Numbered from the stretch's first letter, positions 24,148 to 33,801 are shown. The stretch: DNA of 64,000 bases from Szabonella sp046295215 (GCA_046295215.1 JBKBNP010000008.1:1-64000), one strand, 5' to 3'. Program-made: numbers and translations. The notes: a model not told the origin generated them from the sequence alone.

Positions 24148-27015
24148 TCAGTGGCCCTCCTTCGCCACGGGGGTTGCGGGGGAGGACTGGTCGGGCTGGA
24201 TGTCGAAGGGCGCGGTGTTCACCGTCTCCCCGGCGCGGATCGCGAGGCGCGAGAGCGAGGCCAGCGCCAGCATGACCGACCCCACCACCGTCAGGAACAC
24301 GCCCAGATCGAAGACGGCGGCGGTGGCAAGCTCGAATTTCTCGATCACCGGCGGATGGACATAGCCGAAGGCGGAGGTGAGGAAGGGCCGCCCTGCAAAC
24401 CACGCCCCGACCCCGCAGAGCGCCGCGATGGTGACGCCCCAGCCGATCATCGCGTGATAGTCCATCCGTTGCCGCGCCGCCGTCCAGCCAAAGCCCGAGG
24501 CCATGTATTGCATGATCAGCGCAATCGCCGCGACAAGACCAGAGATGAAGCCACCGCCCGGCATGTTGTGGCCCCGCAGGAAGATGAACACCGCGACCAG
24601 CAGCGCCACCGGCAGCATCACCCGCGTCGCCACCACCAGCATCAGCGGATGCCGGTCGCCCGCGCGTTTCTGGTCGGGCACCCAGGACAGCAGCCGGTCA
24701 TTCGCAGGGCCGCCGCGCAGCAGCGCCTCGGCGAGCGCATAGATGACAAGCCCCGCGATCCCCAGAACGATGATCTCACCAAAGGTGTCATAGCCCCGGA
24801 AATCCACGAGGATCACGTTGACGACATTGGTGCCGCCGCCCCCGGTATAGGAATTGGCGAGGTGGAAATCGGAAATGGTCGGAAAGGCGAAATCGCGCAT
24901 CATCAGCGCATAGATCAGCCCGCCCGCGCCGAGGCCCGTGACCCCGGCTATTGCCATGTCGCGCAGGCGGCGGCCGGAAGTGCTTTCCACCGGGTCGGAT
25001 TTCGGCAGGAAATTCAGCGCCAGCAGCAGCAGTATGATCGTCGCCACCTCGACGCTGATCTGTGTCAGCGCAAGGTCAGGCGCGGAGAGATAGGCGAAGC
25101 CGACCGCGACCATCAGCCCGACAACCCCCAGAATGACCAGCGTCAGCAGGCGGTTGCGATGGGTGAGGAACAGCGCCAGCGTCGAGCCGACAAGCAGGAG
25201 CCATCCCACAGCCGCGACCGGGGCGATGGGGGTCAGGGCCCGCGTGCCGGAGATGCCGGTGACAGAGGAGAAGGCCCAGTAGCCCGCAGCGACAATTGAC
25301 ACCGTCGCGATGGCGAAATACCAGGCGAGCCGCCCGTCATGCAGCCAGTCGGTCACCCCGCGCGAGGCCCGCGCGATGGGTTCCACGATCCCGTCGAAGA
25401 TCGCCTTCGCCTCGGGCCGGGGGGCAGCGTTCCACGCGGCTTGCAGCCGTCCGTGCAGGCCCAGGATGATGAAGCCACCGCCAACGGCGAGGACCGACAG
25501 GAACAGTGCCGGCACGAAACCGTGCCAGTGGTAGATGTTGACATGGGCCGGTTCACCGATCACGGCGCTGGCCGTGGCGCGGACCAGATCCCCGGTCATG
25601 GTCATCGGCATCAGGCCGATCAGCACCACCAGAACCGCGAGAAAGGCGGGGGCGGCCCACATGCCGAAGCCCGGATCATGCGGCTTGTGCGGGTAGTCAT
25701 CGCGCACCGGGCCGAGAAACACATGCCCGATCAGCCGGAAGGAATAGGCGACCGAGAAAAGCGCGCCGAAGGTGGCGAGCGCGGGCAGGATCCAGGGATT
25801 GCCCGCCCATGGCGTATGCACCGCCTCCTCCAGCATCATTTCCTTGGACAGGAACCCGTTGAGTGGCGGGATGCCCGCCATCGACAGCGCCGCGATGCAG
25901 ACAATGCCGAAGGTGATCGGCATGAGGTGGCGCAAGCCGCCCAGGCGCTTGATGTCGCGGGTATGGGCCTCGTGGTCGACAATCCCCGCCGACATGAAGA
26001 GGGCGGCCTTGAAGGTCGCATGGTTCACGATGTGGAACACCGCGACCGTGGCCGCCGCCTTGGTGCCAAAGCCCAGAAGCATGGTGATGAGGCCCAGATG
26101 CGACACTGTGGAAAAGGCCAGAAGCGCCTTGAGGTCATCCTTGAACACCCCGATCACAGCACCCAGCACCATGGTGATGAGCCCCGCCGTGGCCACGAGG
26201 TAGAACCATTCCGGCGTGCCCGCCAGAACCGGCCACATCCGCGCCATCAGGAAAATCCCGGCCTTCACCATGGTCGCCGAGTGCAGATAGGCCGAAACCG
26301 GGGTGGGTGCCGCCATCGCGTGCGGCAACCAGAAATGGAACGGGAATTGCGCGGATTTGGTGAAACAACCCAAAAGGATCAGGATTAGCGCGGGCAGATA
26401 CCATTCAGAGGCCTGGATCGCCTCTTTCTGCGTCAGGATCACCGAAAGGTCATAGCTGCCCACGATATTGCCGAGGATCAGCATGCCCCCGATCATCGCG
26501 AGCCCCCCGGCCCCGGTCACGGCCAGCGCCATGCGCGCACCCTGCCGACCCTCCGGCAGATGTTTCCAATAGCCGATCAGCAGGAAGGAAGAGAGCGAGG
26601 TCAGTTCCCAGAAGATCAGCAGAAGCAGGATGTTGTCCGACAGAACGATGCCCACCATCGCGCCCTGAAACAGCATGAGGTAGCTGTAGAACTGCCCCAT
26701 CGGATCCTTGGGCGAGAGGTAAAACCGCGCATAGAGGATGATGAGCAGTCCGATGCCGAGAATCAGCCCGGCAAAGAGCATCCCCAGCCCGTCGAGAAAG
26801 AAATTCGCGTTGAGCCCGAGGCCCGGCAGCCAGTCGATCCGCGTGTGGATCACCTCGCCGCGCAGGACGGCGGGCGCATGCAGCAGGATGCCCAGAAGGG
26901 CGAGCGCCGTGACCAGTCCGGTGACCGTGGCGCAGGTGGTTCTGCCCGAGCGGATGAGAAGTCCGGGAAGCAGCGCGCCGAGAAACGGAAGGGCGGCGAT
27001 CAGGGCAAGCGACAT
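24148..27015 (-). CDS. phaAB: Monovalent cation/proton antiporter subunit A fused to subunit B
   Basis: About 955 residues. The first 500 or so are a NuoL-like proton-channel domain (ELTSLSSFLLIGYWKHLPEG, FTKSAQFPFHFWLPHAMAAPTPVSAYLHSATMVKAG). Then come further helices and a DUF4040-type segment (LSAPDLALTQISVEVATIILLLLALNFLP). The last 150 residues are an MnhB domain (RGHNMPGGGFISGLVAA). The A+B fusion is standard in alphaproteobacterial Pha systems exchanging Na+ or K+ for protons. I use the ATG at 27015 (MSLALIAALPF); one at 27030 is possible, and neither has a strong ribosome binding site. Confidence 0.93.
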   Translation of the reverse strand: MSLALIAALPFLGALLPGLLIRSGRTTCATVTGLVTALALLGILLHAPAVLRGEVIHTRIDWLPGLGLNANFFLDGLGMLFAGLILGIGLLIILYARFYLSPKDPMGQFYSYLMLFQGAMVGIVLSDNILLLLIFWELTSLSSFLLIGYWKHLPEGRQGARMALAVTGAGGLAMIGGMLILGNIVGSYDLSVILTQKEAIQASEWYLPALILILLGCFTKSAQFPFHFWLPHAMAAPTPVSAYLHSATMVKAGIFLMARMWPVLAGTPEWFYLVATAGLITMVLGAVIGVFKDDLKALLAFSTVSHLGLITMLLGFGTKAAATVAVFHIVNHATFKAALFMSAGIVDHEAHTRDIKRLGGLRHLMPITFGIVCIAALSMAGIPPLNGFLSKEMMLEEAVHTPWAGNPWILPALATFGALFSVAYSFRLIGHVFLGPVRDDYPHKPHDPGFGMWAAPAFLAVLVVLIGLMPMTMTGDLVRATASAVIGEPAHVNIYHWHGFVPALFLSVLAVGGGFIILGLHGRLQAAWNAAPRPEAKAIFDGIVEPIARASRGVTDWLHDGRLAWYFAIATVSIVAAGYWAFSSVTGISGTRALTPIAPVAAVGWLLLVGSTLALFLTHRNRLLTLVILGVVGLMVAVGFAYLSAPDLALTQISVEVATIILLLLALNFLPKSDPVESTSGRRLRDMAIAGVTGLGAGGLIYALMMRDFAFPTISDFHLANSYTGGGGTNVVNVILVDFRGYDTFGEIIVLGIAGLVIYALAEALLRGGPANDRLLSWVPDQKRAGDRHPLMLVVATRVMLPVALLVAVFIFLRGHNMPGGGFISGLVAAIALIMQYMASGFGWTAARQRMDYHAMIGWGVTIAALCGVGAWFAGRPFLTSAFGYVHPPVIEKFELATAAVFDLGVFLTVVGSVMLALASLSRLAIRAGETVNTAPFDIQPDQSSPATPVAKEGH

Positions 27016-27252
27016 GGGCGGTCCATTCATTGCGCGGGTCGTCAGATGTAAAAAATGCGGCATGAAAGGATGCCGCTTTCGCCCCTTTAACTGTGTGACA
27101 GGGTCGGGAGTGTCAAGCGAAACCGGCAGGTTTTCGGGCAAAGAACGCCGCCCGCGCGCGCGCGTCGCAGGGAAAATGGCGGGGCGACAGGGGGGCGGGG
27201 AGGAAGGGGCCGATTGCCGGAAGGCATGGCCCGCAATGGCGATGATGGGGGA

Positions 27253-28173
27253 TCAGCCCTGTGGGGACATGGCCTTGCGCTGGCGCGCCCGTTCGAGACC
27301 GAGCCGGTGTTCGCGCCAGATGATCAGGATGCCTGCCAGGATCACCAGCGCCGCACCGGCCAGCATGGTCACGGTGGGGATCTCATTAAAGATCCAGTAG
27401 CCGATCACCAGTGCAAAGAGGATCGACGCATAGTCGAAGGGGGCGACGAGCGAGGCATCGGCCTCGCGGTAGCTGGTGGTCAGGAAGATCTGGCCAAAAC
27501 CGCCGATCACCCCGATCAGCACAAGGATGGCTGTTGTTGCCGGGTCGGGCATGACCCAGCCGAAGGGCAGCGTGGTCAGCGCCAGCACCGAGGCGGTCAG
27601 CGAGAAGCAGAACACGATGGCGGCAGTCGATTCGGTGCGCACGAGCGTCCTTGTGGCGATCTGGGCAAGGGCGGCACAGACCGCCCCGGCCAGAACCAGC
27701 GCCGCGCCGAAGGCCGCACGGCTGTCGGTGACCTCGGTGCCGAAGCCAAGGCGCGGCGACAGCACGACAAGCACTCCGGCAAGACCCAGAAATACGGTAG
27801 AAATCCGGAAGGCGCGCACCCGCTCCCCCAGAAAGAGCGCGGCAAACACTACGGTCAGGAGAGGCGCTGCATAGCCCAGTGCGGTCACTTCGGGCAGCGG
27901 CAGGAAGGCGAGCCCGGCAAAACCAAGCCCCATCGCGGCCGTGCCCGCGACACCGCGCCGGATATGGCCGGTGACGGAGGTGACGCGTAGCCCCTTGGGC
28001 AGGTCGCGGCGCAGGATCAGCCAGACGAGAATCACCGGGATCGCGAAGAAGGAGCGGAAAAACACCGTCTGCCCCGGCGGCACCTCGTCCGAGACATATT
28101 TCACGAGCGCCGACATCACGATGAAAAGCGTGACGGAAAGCAGTTTGAAGGCAATGCCGCGCATCGGGCGCAT
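27253..28173 (-). CDS. DMT superfamily transporter (EamA family)
   Basis: The 306-residue membrane protein has ten predicted helices in two EamA repeats of about 140 residues each, e.g. TVFFRSFFAIPVILVWLIL and ALGYAAPLLTVVFAALFLGERV in the first, DYASILFALVIGYWIFNEIPT in the second. It probably exports a small metabolite or amino acid; substrate cannot be told. I start at the ATG at 28173 (MRPMRGIAFKLL); one three codons later is an alternative. A tRNA-Ala gene lies just upstream. Confidence 0.88.
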   Translation of the reverse strand: MRPMRGIAFKLLSVTLFIVMSALVKYVSDEVPPGQTVFFRSFFAIPVILVWLILRRDLPKGLRVTSVTGHIRRGVAGTAAMGLGFAGLAFLPLPEVTALGYAAPLLTVVFAALFLGERVRAFRISTVFLGLAGVLVVLSPRLGFGTEVTDSRAAFGAALVLAGAVCAALAQIATRTLVRTESTAAIVFCFSLTASVLALTTLPFGWVMPDPATTAILVLIGVIGGFGQIFLTTSYREADASLVAPFDYASILFALVIGYWIFNEIPTVTMLAGAALVILAGILIIWREHRLGLERARQRKAMSPQG

Positions 28174-28353
28174 CGGAGCGGTCCTTGATGGTCCCCTGCT
28201 GTCAATCACCTTCGGGCGGCGGAGGCAAGACCCGCAGGGAGGCCACCGAGGGGTGTGGCTCCCGCAAGCCGGTCTCCCGAAACGCAAAAAGGCGCACAAC
28301 CCTGTGCGCCTGCCGGACCCTGCGCGCGCATCGCGCCGTCAGGTTCTGGATTT

Positions 28354-28429
<76 letters not shown>

Positions 28430-28575
28430 ACCGGGTGCGAACCCTCGGGCTCGCTCGGGCTATTTAGGGGAGGCTCCGCAAGGCTGCAAGCGAAAAAATC
28501 GACTGCTGCGGAAAAGCCCCCTGCCCCGGATCGCCCCCCCGCCGACCGGTCGGGGCACAAGCCGGGGCCGCAGGA

Positions 28576-28914
28576 TCAGTTGTCGTCGTCGGGCCCGCTG
28601 ACATCAGCAATGTCGTCGAGCGAGACATTGTCGTCGGCATCGTCTTCGAGCAGGTCGTCATCGACTTCCGCGTCATCGGCTTCCTCGGCCACCAGCAGAT
28701 CGTCATCGGTCTCGATATCGTCGACCAGCAGTTCGTCATCGTCCTTTTCGGTCGTTGCGCGCGAGGCGACCGAGGCCACGATCTTGCGGCGCGCACTTTC
28801 GATGTCGACAACCTCGCCGGTATAGGGGCTGACGATCGGGGACTTGTTCAGATCGTAGAAACGCTTGCCGGTGGTCGGGCAGATGCGCTTGGTTCCCCAG
28901 TCTTCCTTGGGCAT
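28576..28914 (-). CDS. TIGR02300 family protein (FYDLN acid protein)
   Basis: A 112-residue protein of unknown function conserved in Alphaproteobacteria. The N-terminal 45 residues carry the signature GTKRICPTTGKRFYDLN and SPIVSPYTGE. The remaining half is extremely acidic, with runs of Asp and Glu such as EKDDDELLVDD. The start at 28914 has GAGGAAACGAAC upstream and gives the family N-terminus MPKEDWG. Possibly nucleic-acid or ribosome associated, but nothing in the sequence proves that. Confidence 0.93.
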   Translation of the reverse strand: MPKEDWGTKRICPTTGKRFYDLNKSPIVSPYTGEVVDIESARRKIVASVASRATTEKDDDELLVDDIETDDDLLVAEEADDAEVDDDLLEDDADDNVSLDDIADVSGPDDDN

Positions 28915-29122
28915 GTTCGTTTCCTCGTGATTGCGGCCGTCATGTCGGCCCTCGCGGCGCGGGGCGCGCAGACAGGCCTGCGCTGCGATCCGGCCGATGG
29001 CAAAGGCGCCCCTTGCCATAGGCGGAAGCGGCTGTCAAAGGCTTTTGCGGACCGTCGCGCAGCGCCCTGCTTGCACCTTCGGTCCGGGCCACTATTCTGC
29101 GCCCGACGCTACAGGATTTCGC

Positions 29123-29809
29123 ATGCTGCTGCTGCCCGGCCCGCCCCCCGTTTCCGTTATCCTGCGCCGGTCGCTGCGGTCGCGGCGGCTGAGCCTGCGC
29201 GTGTCGCGGCTGGACGGGCGGGTGACGCTGTCACTGCCGCCGCATGTGCGCGAGGCCGAGGCCATGGCCTTTCTGCGCGCGCAGGAAAGCTGGCTGCGAA
29301 GAGCGCTCGAAAAGGCGGCGGGGCCTGCGCCGGTGGCGCTGGGCGATGCGATCCCGGTAGAAGGGCGGATGGTCCGGCTGGTTGCGGGAACGGGCCGCGC
29401 GCCGCGGCTGGACGGCGAGGCGCTGATCCTGCCGGGCGATCCGGCGCGCGCCGCGGTCCGGGCGGCGGCCTTCCTCAAGGCGCAGGCGCGGGACCGGCTG
29501 GCAGCGGCCTCCGATGGCTTTGCCGCGCGGGTCGGGCGGCGCTACCGGACGCTCAGCCTGCGCGATACGCGCTCACGCTGGGGCTCCTGCACCTCGTCGG
29601 GGGGGCTGATGTTCAACTGGCGGCTGGTGATGGCGCCCCCGGAGGTGCTGGACTATGTCGCGGCGCATGAGGTGGCGCATCTGGTGGAGATGAACCATTC
29701 GCCGGATTTCTGGGCCGTGGTGCGCGCCCTGATGCCGGATTACGAGACCCCGCGCCGCTGGCTGAAATCCGAGGGCCATGAGCTGCATGCCTACCGGTTC
29801 GGGCCATGA
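29123..29809 (+). CDS. YgjP/SprT-like zinc metallopeptidase domain protein (DUF45)
   Basis: The 228-residue protein has the DUF45 layout: an N-terminal beta region (SRRLSLRVSRLDGRVTLSLP), a helical middle and a C-terminal gluzincin-like core. The core holds LRDTRSRWGSCTSSGGLMFNW, the zinc motif HEVAHLVEMNHS (HExxH plus a third His) and FWAVVRALMPDYE. Substrate unknown. I start at the ATG at 29123; the frame is open further upstream but that extension is low-complexity and overlaps the divergent promoter region of the FYDLN gene. Confidence 0.88.
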   Translation: MLLLPGPPPVSVILRRSLRSRRLSLRVSRLDGRVTLSLPPHVREAEAMAFLRAQESWLRRALEKAAGPAPVALGDAIPVEGRMVRLVAGTGRAPRLDGEALILPGDPARAAVRAAAFLKAQARDRLAAASDGFAARVGRRYRTLSLRDTRSRWGSCTSSGGLMFNWRLVMAPPEVLDYVAAHEVAHLVEMNHSPDFWAVVRALMPDYETPRRWLKSEGHELHAYRFGP

Positions 29810-29859
29810 GCCTTGCGCGGGGGATTGACCGGGATGCGGCACTGGTGCTTGGCTGAACC

Positions 29860-30525
29860 ATGTTGACCGCACAGCCCTTTTCCAGCGCCCGCCCCGTGGA
29901 CCCGAATGCCTCGGCGCATGAGCGGCTCTATCGCACGCTGCGCCAGCAGGTGATGCATGGCGAGATGGCCCCCGGTCAGGCGCTGACGCTGCGCGGTCTG
30001 GCGCGAACCTTCGGCGTGTCCATGACCCCTGCGCGCGAGGCGATCCGGCGGCTGGTGGCGGAGGGCGCGCTGTCGCTGTCCTCGTCAGGCCGGGTGGCAA
30101 CGCCGGAGCTTTCCCCCGAACGGATCGAGGAACTGGCCTCGATCCGCGCGCTTCTGGAGCCGGAACTGGCGGCGCGCGCGCTGCCGCGGGCGCATTTCGC
30201 GCTGATCGACCGCTTGGCCGCGATCAATGCCGCCAACAGCGAGGCGGTGATGAAACAGGATGCCGTGGCCTATATCCGCACCAATCTGGAATTTCACCGC
30301 ACGCTTTACCTGCGGGCGCAGGCGCCTGCGATGCTGGCCCTGACGGAAACCGTCTGGTTGCAGCTTGGCCCCACGATGCGCGCGCTTTACGGGCGGCTGC
30401 GGCGCAACGAGGCGCCGCCCTATCACCGGCTGATCCTGGCCGCGCTGAAGGCGGGGGACGAGCCCGGCCTGCGGCTTGCGATCCGCACCGATGTCACGCA
30501 GGGCCTGCGCCATCTGGCGAGTTGA
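29860..30525 (+). CDS. GntR-family transcriptional regulator (FadR/FCD subfamily)
   Basis: 221 residues. An N-terminal winged helix (HERLYRTLRQQVMHGEMAPGQ, then TLRGLARTFGVSMTPAREAI) is followed from about residue 85 by an all-helical FCD ligand domain. It lies 9 bases before deoD on the same strand, so it probably belongs to the same transcript and could control nucleoside use or the SHMT-like gene beyond. Effector unknown. Confidence 0.9.
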   Translation: MLTAQPFSSARPVDPNASAHERLYRTLRQQVMHGEMAPGQALTLRGLARTFGVSMTPAREAIRRLVAEGALSLSSSGRVATPELSPERIEELASIRALLEPELAARALPRAHFALIDRLAAINAANSEAVMKQDAVAYIRTNLEFHRTLYLRAQAPAMLALTETVWLQLGPTMRALYGRLRRNEAPPYHRLILAALKAGDEPGLRLAIRTDVTQGLRHLAS

Positions 30526-30534
30526 GGAGAATCC

Positions 30535-31239
30535 ATGTCCACCCATATCGGCGCCAAACCCGGCGAGATTGCCGAAACCGTATTGATGCCGGGCGATCCC
30601 TACCGCGCCCGCTGGGCGGCGGAAACCTTTCTGGAAAACCCGGTTCTGGTGAACGAGGTGCGGGGCATGCTGGGCTATACCGGCACATGGCGCGGAAATC
30701 GGGTCACGATCCAGGGGTCGGGCATGGGGATGCCGTCGCTGTCGATCTATGCCAATGAACTGATCCGCGACTACGGCGCGCAGACGCTGATCCGGATCGG
30801 GTCGGCCGGTGCGATGCAACCGCATGTAAAGGTCCGCGATGTGGTGCTGGCGATGACGGCCGCGACCACCTCCACCCCGTCGCGCGCGATCTTCCGAGAG
30901 GCGCAATTCGCGCCCTGCGCCGATTTCGGCCTGTTGCGCGCCGCATGGCAGGCGGCACAGGGCCGCAGCATGGGCCTGCATGTCGGGCCGATCTATTCGA
31001 CGGAAGTATTCTATGACGAGCGCGAGGATCTGACCGCGCAACTGACCCGGCACGGCGTCTTGTGCGTCGAGATGGAGGCGGCGGAGCTTTACACGCTGGC
31101 CGCGCGCCATGGCCGCCGCGCGCTGGCGGTGCTGACCATCTCGGACCATCTGCAGACCGGCGAGGCGCTGGCCGCCGATCAGCGCGAACGCAGCTTTGGC
31201 GACATGGTGGAGATTGCGCTGGAGGCGGCCTTTGCCTGA
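30535..31239 (+). CDS. deoD: Purine-nucleoside phosphorylase, DeoD type
   Basis: The 234-residue hexameric-type enzyme cleaves purine (deoxy)nucleosides with phosphate to give the base and (deoxy)ribose 1-phosphate. Motifs: MPGDPYRARWAAETFLENP, QGSGMGMPSLSIYANELI, RIGSAGAMQ, the substrate-specificity EMEAAELY, and the catalytic Asp in TISDHL. GTTGAGGAGAATCC precedes the ATG. With deoC in the same window it supplies a deoxyribose catabolic route. Confidence 0.95.
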   Translation: MSTHIGAKPGEIAETVLMPGDPYRARWAAETFLENPVLVNEVRGMLGYTGTWRGNRVTIQGSGMGMPSLSIYANELIRDYGAQTLIRIGSAGAMQPHVKVRDVVLAMTAATTSTPSRAIFREAQFAPCADFGLLRAAWQAAQGRSMGLHVGPIYSTEVFYDEREDLTAQLTRHGVLCVEMEAAELYTLAARHGRRALAVLTISDHLQTGEALAADQRERSFGDMVEIALEAAFA

Positions 31240-31262
31240 GGCCCTGCGCTGGCTGAGGAGGG

Positions 31263-31301
31263 CGGATGCCTCCGGCGGAGGTGTTTGGGCCAGGATGAAA
31301 G
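31263..31301 (-). repeat. Dispersed intergenic repeat, short variant
   Basis: On the minus strand this begins CTTTCATCCTGGCCCAAA, continues with a CCTCCGCCGGAGG stem and ends at the bases CGGATGCC seen on the plus strand. Apart from one base it is the inverted copy of 34920-34958. It shares the AAATAYCTC core with the longer elements at 33726, 48051, 62755 and 62871. Confidence 0.75.
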
Positions 31302-31366
31302 GGCGGTGCCGAGGGACCGGTGCCGTGCCCTCGCTCACCGGATGATTGCCCTGAAAGGAGAGTTTC

Positions 31367-32686
31367 ATGCCCCGTCTTGCCCGTCGTCCCTGGGTTCCCG
31401 GCTTTTGCGAGGATCATGTGCAGCGCCTTGCTGCCACCGTGGCGGCGCCCTCGGAGGCTGTTGCCGGGCGGATCGAGGCGCTGGTCGCGCGCAATGCGGC
31501 GATCCATGATGCCGACTGTTTCAACCTCAACCCTGCGGCCAATGTGATGAACCCGAAGGCCGAGGCCCTGCTGGCGCGGGGGCTGGGGTCGCGCCCCTCG
31601 CTGGGCTATCCGGGCGACAAGTATGAAATGGGGCTGGAAGCCATCGAGGAAATCGAGGTGATCGCCGCCGAACTTGCCGCCGAGCTGTTCGGAGCAACCC
31701 ATGCCGAGATCCGGGTCGGATCGGGCGCGCTGGCTAACCTTTACGGCTTCATGGCGCTGGCGCAGCCGGGCGATGCGATCATCGCGCCTGCCGGGGCGAT
31801 CGGCGGGCATGTCACGCATCACGCGGCGGGGTGCGCGGGGCTTTACGGCTTGCAGAGCCACGCGGCCCCGGTGGATGCCGATGGCTATTCGGTCGATCTG
31901 GCCGGGCTGGCCGATCTGGCCGGGCGGGTGCGCCCGAAGATCATCACCATCGGCGGCAGCCTGAACCTCTTTCCCCATCCGGTGCGGCAGGTGCGCGCGA
32001 TTGCCGATGCCGTGGGGGCCAGGGTGCTGTTCGATGCCGCGCATCAATGCGGCATCATCGCGGGCGGTGTCTGGGCCAACCCGCTGGACGAGGGCGCGCA
32101 TCTGATGACGATGAGCACCTACAAATCCCTCGGTGGCCCGGCGGGCGGGTTGATCGTGACGAATGATGCGGGGATTGCCGAGCGGCTGGACCAGATCGCC
32201 TTTCCCGGCATGACCGCGAATTTCGATGCCGCGAAATCGGCCGCGCTGGCGATCACGCTTCTGGACTGGCGCGACCATGGCGGGGCCTATGCGCAGGCGA
32301 TGGTGGATCTGGCTCGCGCGCTGGCAGCGGCGCTGCTGGCCGAGGGGCTGCCGGTTTTCGCGGCGGACCGGGGCACGACGCAGAGCCATCAGTTCGCGCT
32401 GGAGGCGGCGGCGTTCGGGGGCGGGCAGGCGGCATCGAAAACCCTGCGCAAGGCCGGGTTTCTGGCCTGCGGCATCGGGTTGCCGCTGGCGGAGGTTGCG
32501 GGCGACCTCAACGGGCTGCGGATCGGGACGCCGGAACTGGTGCGCCGGGGGGTGGCGCCTGCCGATGCCCCCGCGCTGGCCGCGCTGATCGCCGAGGCGC
32601 TGCGGTCGAAGGCGCCCGAGACCGTCGCGCCCCGCACCGCCCGATTGCGCGGCAAGTTCAGCGGCATGCATCATATCAACCCTTGA
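31367..32686 (+). CDS. Serine hydroxymethyltransferase-like PLP enzyme with altered active site
   Basis: The 439-residue protein has the fold-type I SHMT layout: VGSGALANLYGFMAL (PLP phosphate loop), GGHVTHHAAG (stacking His), VLFDAAHQCG (Asp to the pyridine N), the PLP lysine in MSTYKSLGGPAGG and the carboxylate Arg in IGTPELVRRG. In the loop that reads KYAEGYPGKRYYGG in GlyA it has RPSLGYPGDKYEMG, so the catalytic Glu and two of the tyrosines are replaced. It is therefore probably not the housekeeping SHMT but an aldolase or transferase acting on another beta-hydroxy or alpha-substituted amino acid. Start after GAAAGGAG. Confidence 0.8.
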   Translation: MPRLARRPWVPGFCEDHVQRLAATVAAPSEAVAGRIEALVARNAAIHDADCFNLNPAANVMNPKAEALLARGLGSRPSLGYPGDKYEMGLEAIEEIEVIAAELAAELFGATHAEIRVGSGALANLYGFMALAQPGDAIIAPAGAIGGHVTHHAAGCAGLYGLQSHAAPVDADGYSVDLAGLADLAGRVRPKIITIGGSLNLFPHPVRQVRAIADAVGARVLFDAAHQCGIIAGGVWANPLDEGAHLMTMSTYKSLGGPAGGLIVTNDAGIAERLDQIAFPGMTANFDAAKSAALAITLLDWRDHGGAYAQAMVDLARALAAALLAEGLPVFAADRGTTQSHQFALEAAAFGGGQAASKTLRKAGFLACGIGLPLAEVAGDLNGLRIGTPELVRRGVAPADAPALAALIAEALRSKAPETVAPRTARLRGKFSGMHHINP

Positions 32687-32738
32687 TAAATGCGGTTCGC
32701 CGGGATTGACTGCGCGGCGCCCAACGGAAGGAAACCCC

Positions 32739-33707
32739 ATGCGGCAACGCAACCTCGGCGGCAGATCTGTCGCGGCGCTCGGCTATGGCGCGATGTCTTT
32801 CGGCGGCATGTATGGCGCGACGGATGAGGCCACGAGCCTCGCCTGTCTCGATGCGATGTATGAGTCCGGCATCACCCATGTCGATGTCGCCAACATCTAC
32901 GGCATGGGGCTCTGTGAAACCATCCTCGGCACATGGATCGCCTTGCGCAAACCGCAGATCGTGCTGGCGACCAAGGCCTCCATCCTCAACGGCCCCCCGC
33001 GCCGGGTGGACAATTCGGCGGCCCATCTGCGCGCCGAACTGGAGGGGTCGCTGAAACGGCTGGGGGTGGAGCGGGTGGATCTGTTCTACATCCACCGCCG
33101 CGAACATTCCCGCCCGCTGGAGGAGGTGATCGACACGCTGCGGACCCTGGAACAGGAAGGCAAGATCGGCGGCTATGGCCTGTCGGAAGTGTCCCCCGAC
33201 ACATTGCGGCAGGCCCATGCGGTCCACCCCTGCACGGCGGTGCAGAACGAATATTCGCTGTGGACGCGCGCGCCGGAACTGGGACTATTGCAGGAAACCG
33301 CACGGCTCGGCGTGGCCTTTGTGGCCTTCTCGCCGCTGGCGCGGGGGATGTTCGGCAACCATGCGCTCCGCATTGACGAAGTGCAGGACGGATTCCGCGG
33401 GCGCAATCCGCGCTTTGCCGAGCCGAATTTCACCCGCAACACCGCGCGCATCGACGGCTTTCGAGCCTTTTGTCATGCGCGCGGCTGGTCGACACCGGCC
33501 ACGGCGCTGGCATGGACCATCGGATCAGGTGATCATGTCATCCCGATCCCCGGCACAAGGCAGGCTGCACGCCTGCGCGAATGGCTGCCCCTGCCCGCCC
33601 TTTCCATCGCAGACCGGGCCGAGATCGAAATGATCCTCCCCGTCGGATTCGCCGCCGGCGCCCGCTATGGCGACAGCCAGATGCTTGCTGTCGAATCCTA
33701 TTGCTGA
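32739..33707 (+). CDS. Aldo/keto reductase
   Basis: 322 residues with the AKR (beta/alpha)8 barrel: GYGAMSFGGMYG, the catalytic Asp and Tyr in HVDVANIYG, Lys in LATKAS, His in DLFYIHRRE, and the NADPH-binding C-terminal segment IPGTRQAARL. ACGGAAGGAAACCCC precedes the ATG at 32739. It follows the SHMT-like gene by 52 bases and may be co-transcribed. Substrate not predictable. Confidence 0.9.
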   Translation: MRQRNLGGRSVAALGYGAMSFGGMYGATDEATSLACLDAMYESGITHVDVANIYGMGLCETILGTWIALRKPQIVLATKASILNGPPRRVDNSAAHLRAELEGSLKRLGVERVDLFYIHRREHSRPLEEVIDTLRTLEQEGKIGGYGLSEVSPDTLRQAHAVHPCTAVQNEYSLWTRAPELGLLQETARLGVAFVAFSPLARGMFGNHALRIDEVQDGFRGRNPRFAEPNFTRNTARIDGFRAFCHARGWSTPATALAWTIGSGDHVIPIPGTRQAARLREWLPLPALSIADRAEIEMILPVGFAAGARYGDSQMLAVESYC

Positions 33708-33725
33708 CTTGGCCCGCGCCCCGGC

Positions 33726-33796
33726 TTTTTCTGTCCGGAAATATCCTCGGGGGTGAATTGGCCGTCAGGCCAAGAGGGGGTAGACAGCCCCCTTTT
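33726..33796 (+). repeat. Dispersed modular repeat with two hairpins, probable terminator
   Basis: Box TTTTTCTGTCCGGAAATATC followed by CTCGGGGGTGAA, then hairpin 1 TTGGCC-GTCA-GGCCAA (33758-33773), then hairpin 2 AGGGGG-N7-CCCCCT (33775-33793) followed by TTTT. It ends the aldo/keto reductase transcript and lies between convergent genes. Related copies are at 48051, 62755 (minus strand) and 62871. Confidence 0.75.
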
Positions 33797-33801
33797 CGCC
33801 G

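Noticed and set aside
28931..29122. N-terminal extension of the YgjP-like protein
   Set aside because: The extra 64 codons are Arg/Ala-rich and not SDR- or peptidase-like, and overlap the likely promoter of the divergent FYDLN gene.
31367..32686. Annotation as housekeeping serine hydroxymethyltransferase glyA
   Set aside because: The catalytic Glu and two Tyr residues of the substrate loop are replaced, so the symbol was not given.
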